64,000 bases of DNA. Source: Acanthochlamys bracteata (lineage: Eukaryota > Streptophyta > Magnoliopsida > Pandanales > Velloziaceae). The notes below the pieces were generated by a model. The model was not told where the DNA came from and made no database searches. It saw only the letters and a program-made list of their open reading frames with translations. Positions 61,831 through 64,000 of the stretch are shown one piece after another. A program made the translations under genes and the position numbers. The first letter of the stretch is position 1. The number at the start of each line of letters is the position of its first letter. The stretch spans positions 2,384,993 to 2,448,992 of the forward strand of contig CM034142.1 of NCBI GenBank assembly GCA_019914995.1, read 5' to 3'.

Positions 61831-64000
61831 GATGTGTGCTTTGTAAAAGGTTTTTTTTTTTACTGTATTCCTCACTGGAATTATATAACTAACAGTACTC
61901 TTTCATCTCATGATGAAGTTTGATTGAATTGACCAAGAGTTGCAACAGCTAGAAGCAATGTAAGGTGAGAACATATTTCCAACGGCTAGTTGATGTGCTC
62001 TTGCTGTTCTTTCTATTCTCTAAAAATTTCTTCAATTTATTTCCTTGCATGGCTATTGCTTGCTGATGTGGATCTCTTCTGTTATTCCTCAGGAATATGT
62101 CCTCAAAATCTCAAATGAACTGGACGTTATATGATGCCTCAAAATAATCCAATGGTCCAAGTGCTTCCTAGGTTTCTACTGATATGTCATCCGAATTTTG
62201 TGGCAAATTTCTTCTAGGAATTGATTTGATTTCTTTCTATAGAATTAGTTTCCAAGATTTCCTTTACAATATGCATATAAAGATCATATTAAATTTCAAA
62301 CGGATGGCCAAGATATTAGTGTTTGAATTAGATCGGGTAGAGAGATGTATACACGCTAAATTCTTTCCATCTTAGTATATTTTCTTAATATCTTCCAGTA
62401 TCCTCTCCATAAAATTTGAAAATAAATATTCCAAATATATCTTTGATTCATCTGGCCTCTTCTGAATTTAGCTGCAACTATTTGGAACTAGTAGGAAACC
62501 AATAATAATTCATTCATGCGCACTCATAGCTAAATGGTTCAGTCCAGTCTCAAATGCATTCTATCCGGTCACTTTGAGGATCTTTTTAGACTTCGTTAGT
62601 AGATGATATTGCTCAAACTTTACTGTATATAGATCCATGAGTCATGTTTTAGTAGCAAAAATCGGATCTTCAAAATATGGCGTGAGCTGAGAGATATCTA
62701 ATTTACACGGTGCTATCCAGATTGGGCTCACTCAGGTGCATCCAGAAACGGTAAGTGCAAAATAGTGAGCTTTCTGCTATTTTTGTATAATTGGTTTCTT
62801 CATGGTATGAGCTTAACTTTGGACTGTAAAACTTCATGATATATTCTATCTAGAGAAAAAATTCGATCTCCAAAGTCTTGTATGAGCTGAGAGATATAAT
62901 GTTTGGCGTTTGACGTGTCAAGGTGCTGTCTAATTGATTCGGACATGTTGGGCAGTGTGACTAGCGAACTTCACAAAATTTTTCTGTCTTTGATACCTGA
63001 TGAGATTCCGTCCTCTTAGTCTCCATTTACTCTGTGTCAAGCCTTCTTTCAAATGCTATTAAGAAATCACCATTTGGTGCAGTGAGTAGAAAGATATGCA
63101 CGTCCGAAGTTGGCATATTAGCGAAGTCTCAACACAAAGAATTTTTATATTATGTTCTGTCCAGCTCTATATGCTGTTAGAATCTAATGTACACATGTTC
63201 CCAGCTTAGTAATGATTCTCAAATATGTGTTATCTTCAAAATATTTAAGATTTCCAATATATCAGAGTATACACCTACACCACAACATTAGAAAGATACA
63301 ATATGTAAAAGCTCCAACTACCTAAAAGACCTTATTGCATTGAAAACCCCTCCAAACCCAACCAAATAGAACAACAATCCTCAAGAACAATTAGTCAAGT
63401 ATTTATAAGTAGTGAGACAATACACTAATAAGAATCAAGAGAAACTCTATCAACTAGAGCAATTAGAACTCAACAACTCTAACTTGTAAATCTAAATAAC
63501 AAACAAGTTACCAATATCGCTAACTAGTTAGAATAGATTAAACGCTAAACATAGAGGCCATAAGAATTTATCGTCAATATTAAGATGTCAAGGAAGGAAC
63601 ATTATTACGAATACGCCTAATGCAACTATTTCCACATACCAAATTTCAGGACGTACATAGTACTAATCAATATCACAACCCTTGCTTCAATATGCACGCT
63701 ATATTATGACACACAAGGATTAGAATAATCAAATTATTAAAGATTATCAGCTTAAGAACCAAAACAAAGAAATAGCCCAATAACATACTACACGTTAACA
63801 TGTAAGAGCAAACTAGTCTTAGTAGAACAAATAATGTGATAATTCTTATTAGATGGTAACATATTGACATCATTAAGATCAAGCTGCTACTAAACACAAC
63901 AACACCAAAAGCTAAACACAGAAACAACAGTAAAAACAAACAAAAGTTTCATACTTGAAACCAATAGTGATTCCATTCCAAGCACAAAAGTAAGCTACAT
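61831..64000. other. Non-genic stretch, probable retroelement debris
   Basis: No host exon supported. Repeated GTGAGCTGAGAGATAT at about 62,682 and TATGAGCTGAGAGATATA at about 62,880 suggest internal repeats of a retroelement LTR. A hydrophobic minus frame at 63,673-63,939 has no family features. Confidence 0.3.

Noticed and set aside
63673-63939. Hydrophobic minus-strand frame of 88 codons that could be a membrane protein
   Set aside because: Leucine/isoleucine-rich translation of AT-rich DNA, without motifs, promoter or neighbours to support it.

Overview
The window looks like nuclear DNA of a eudicot plant. It is AT-rich, the genes are split by GT-AG introns, and the proteins match plant families: an LPAT2-type acyltransferase, an organellar presequence protease (PreP), a GID1-like carboxylesterase, a DPH4 J-protein and a MAP1D-type aminopeptidase. 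The space between and inside genes is filled with small DNA transposons and LTR fossils. I see no operons, phage, CRISPR array or other prokaryotic feature, and no new multi-gene system.

Layout. 1-4,500 (+): the last two exons of a MAP1D-like methionine aminopeptidase, a 523 bp hAT-type MITE and a short unidentified coding-like exon. 4,643-6,134 (-): DPH4 with a spliced 5' UTR. 6,540-8,050 (-): a Copia fossil fragment and an internally deleted CML42/43-like EF-hand pseudogene. 10,489-19,428 (+): LPAT2, rebuilt as 11 coding exons giving 375 residues. 20,597-21,672: an orphan coiled-coil exon (-) and a decayed class II trehalose-phosphate synthase pseudogene (+). 23,145-25,405: a cluster of long inverted repeats, then a Copia LTR remnant and a TRIM. 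26,726-27,480 (+): a two-exon plant gene of unknown function. 28,431-39,054 (-): PreP, rebuilt as 19 exons giving 1,075 residues with all zinc ligands. 39,300-45,000: MITEs, hAT debris and a second long inverted repeat. 45,573-46,568 (+): an intronless carboxylesterase. 46,600-64,000: no convincing host gene; a second copy of the hAT MITE with a perfect target duplication, a 2.2 kb Copia solo LTR with a perfect 5 bp target duplication, a degenerate PIF/Harbinger element whose transposase fragment abuts a 17 nt match to the 5' end of U2 snRNA, and other retroelement debris.

The intact genes are ordinary housekeeping or metabolic genes: ER phosphatidic-acid synthesis, organellar peptide turnover, diphthamide synthesis on eEF2 and ester hydrolysis. 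Nothing suggests they act together. The window's interest lies in its pseudogenes and in repeats with clear insertion footprints. Exon borders were set by hand from splice dinucleotides, reading phase and remembered family sequences; no alignment was run.
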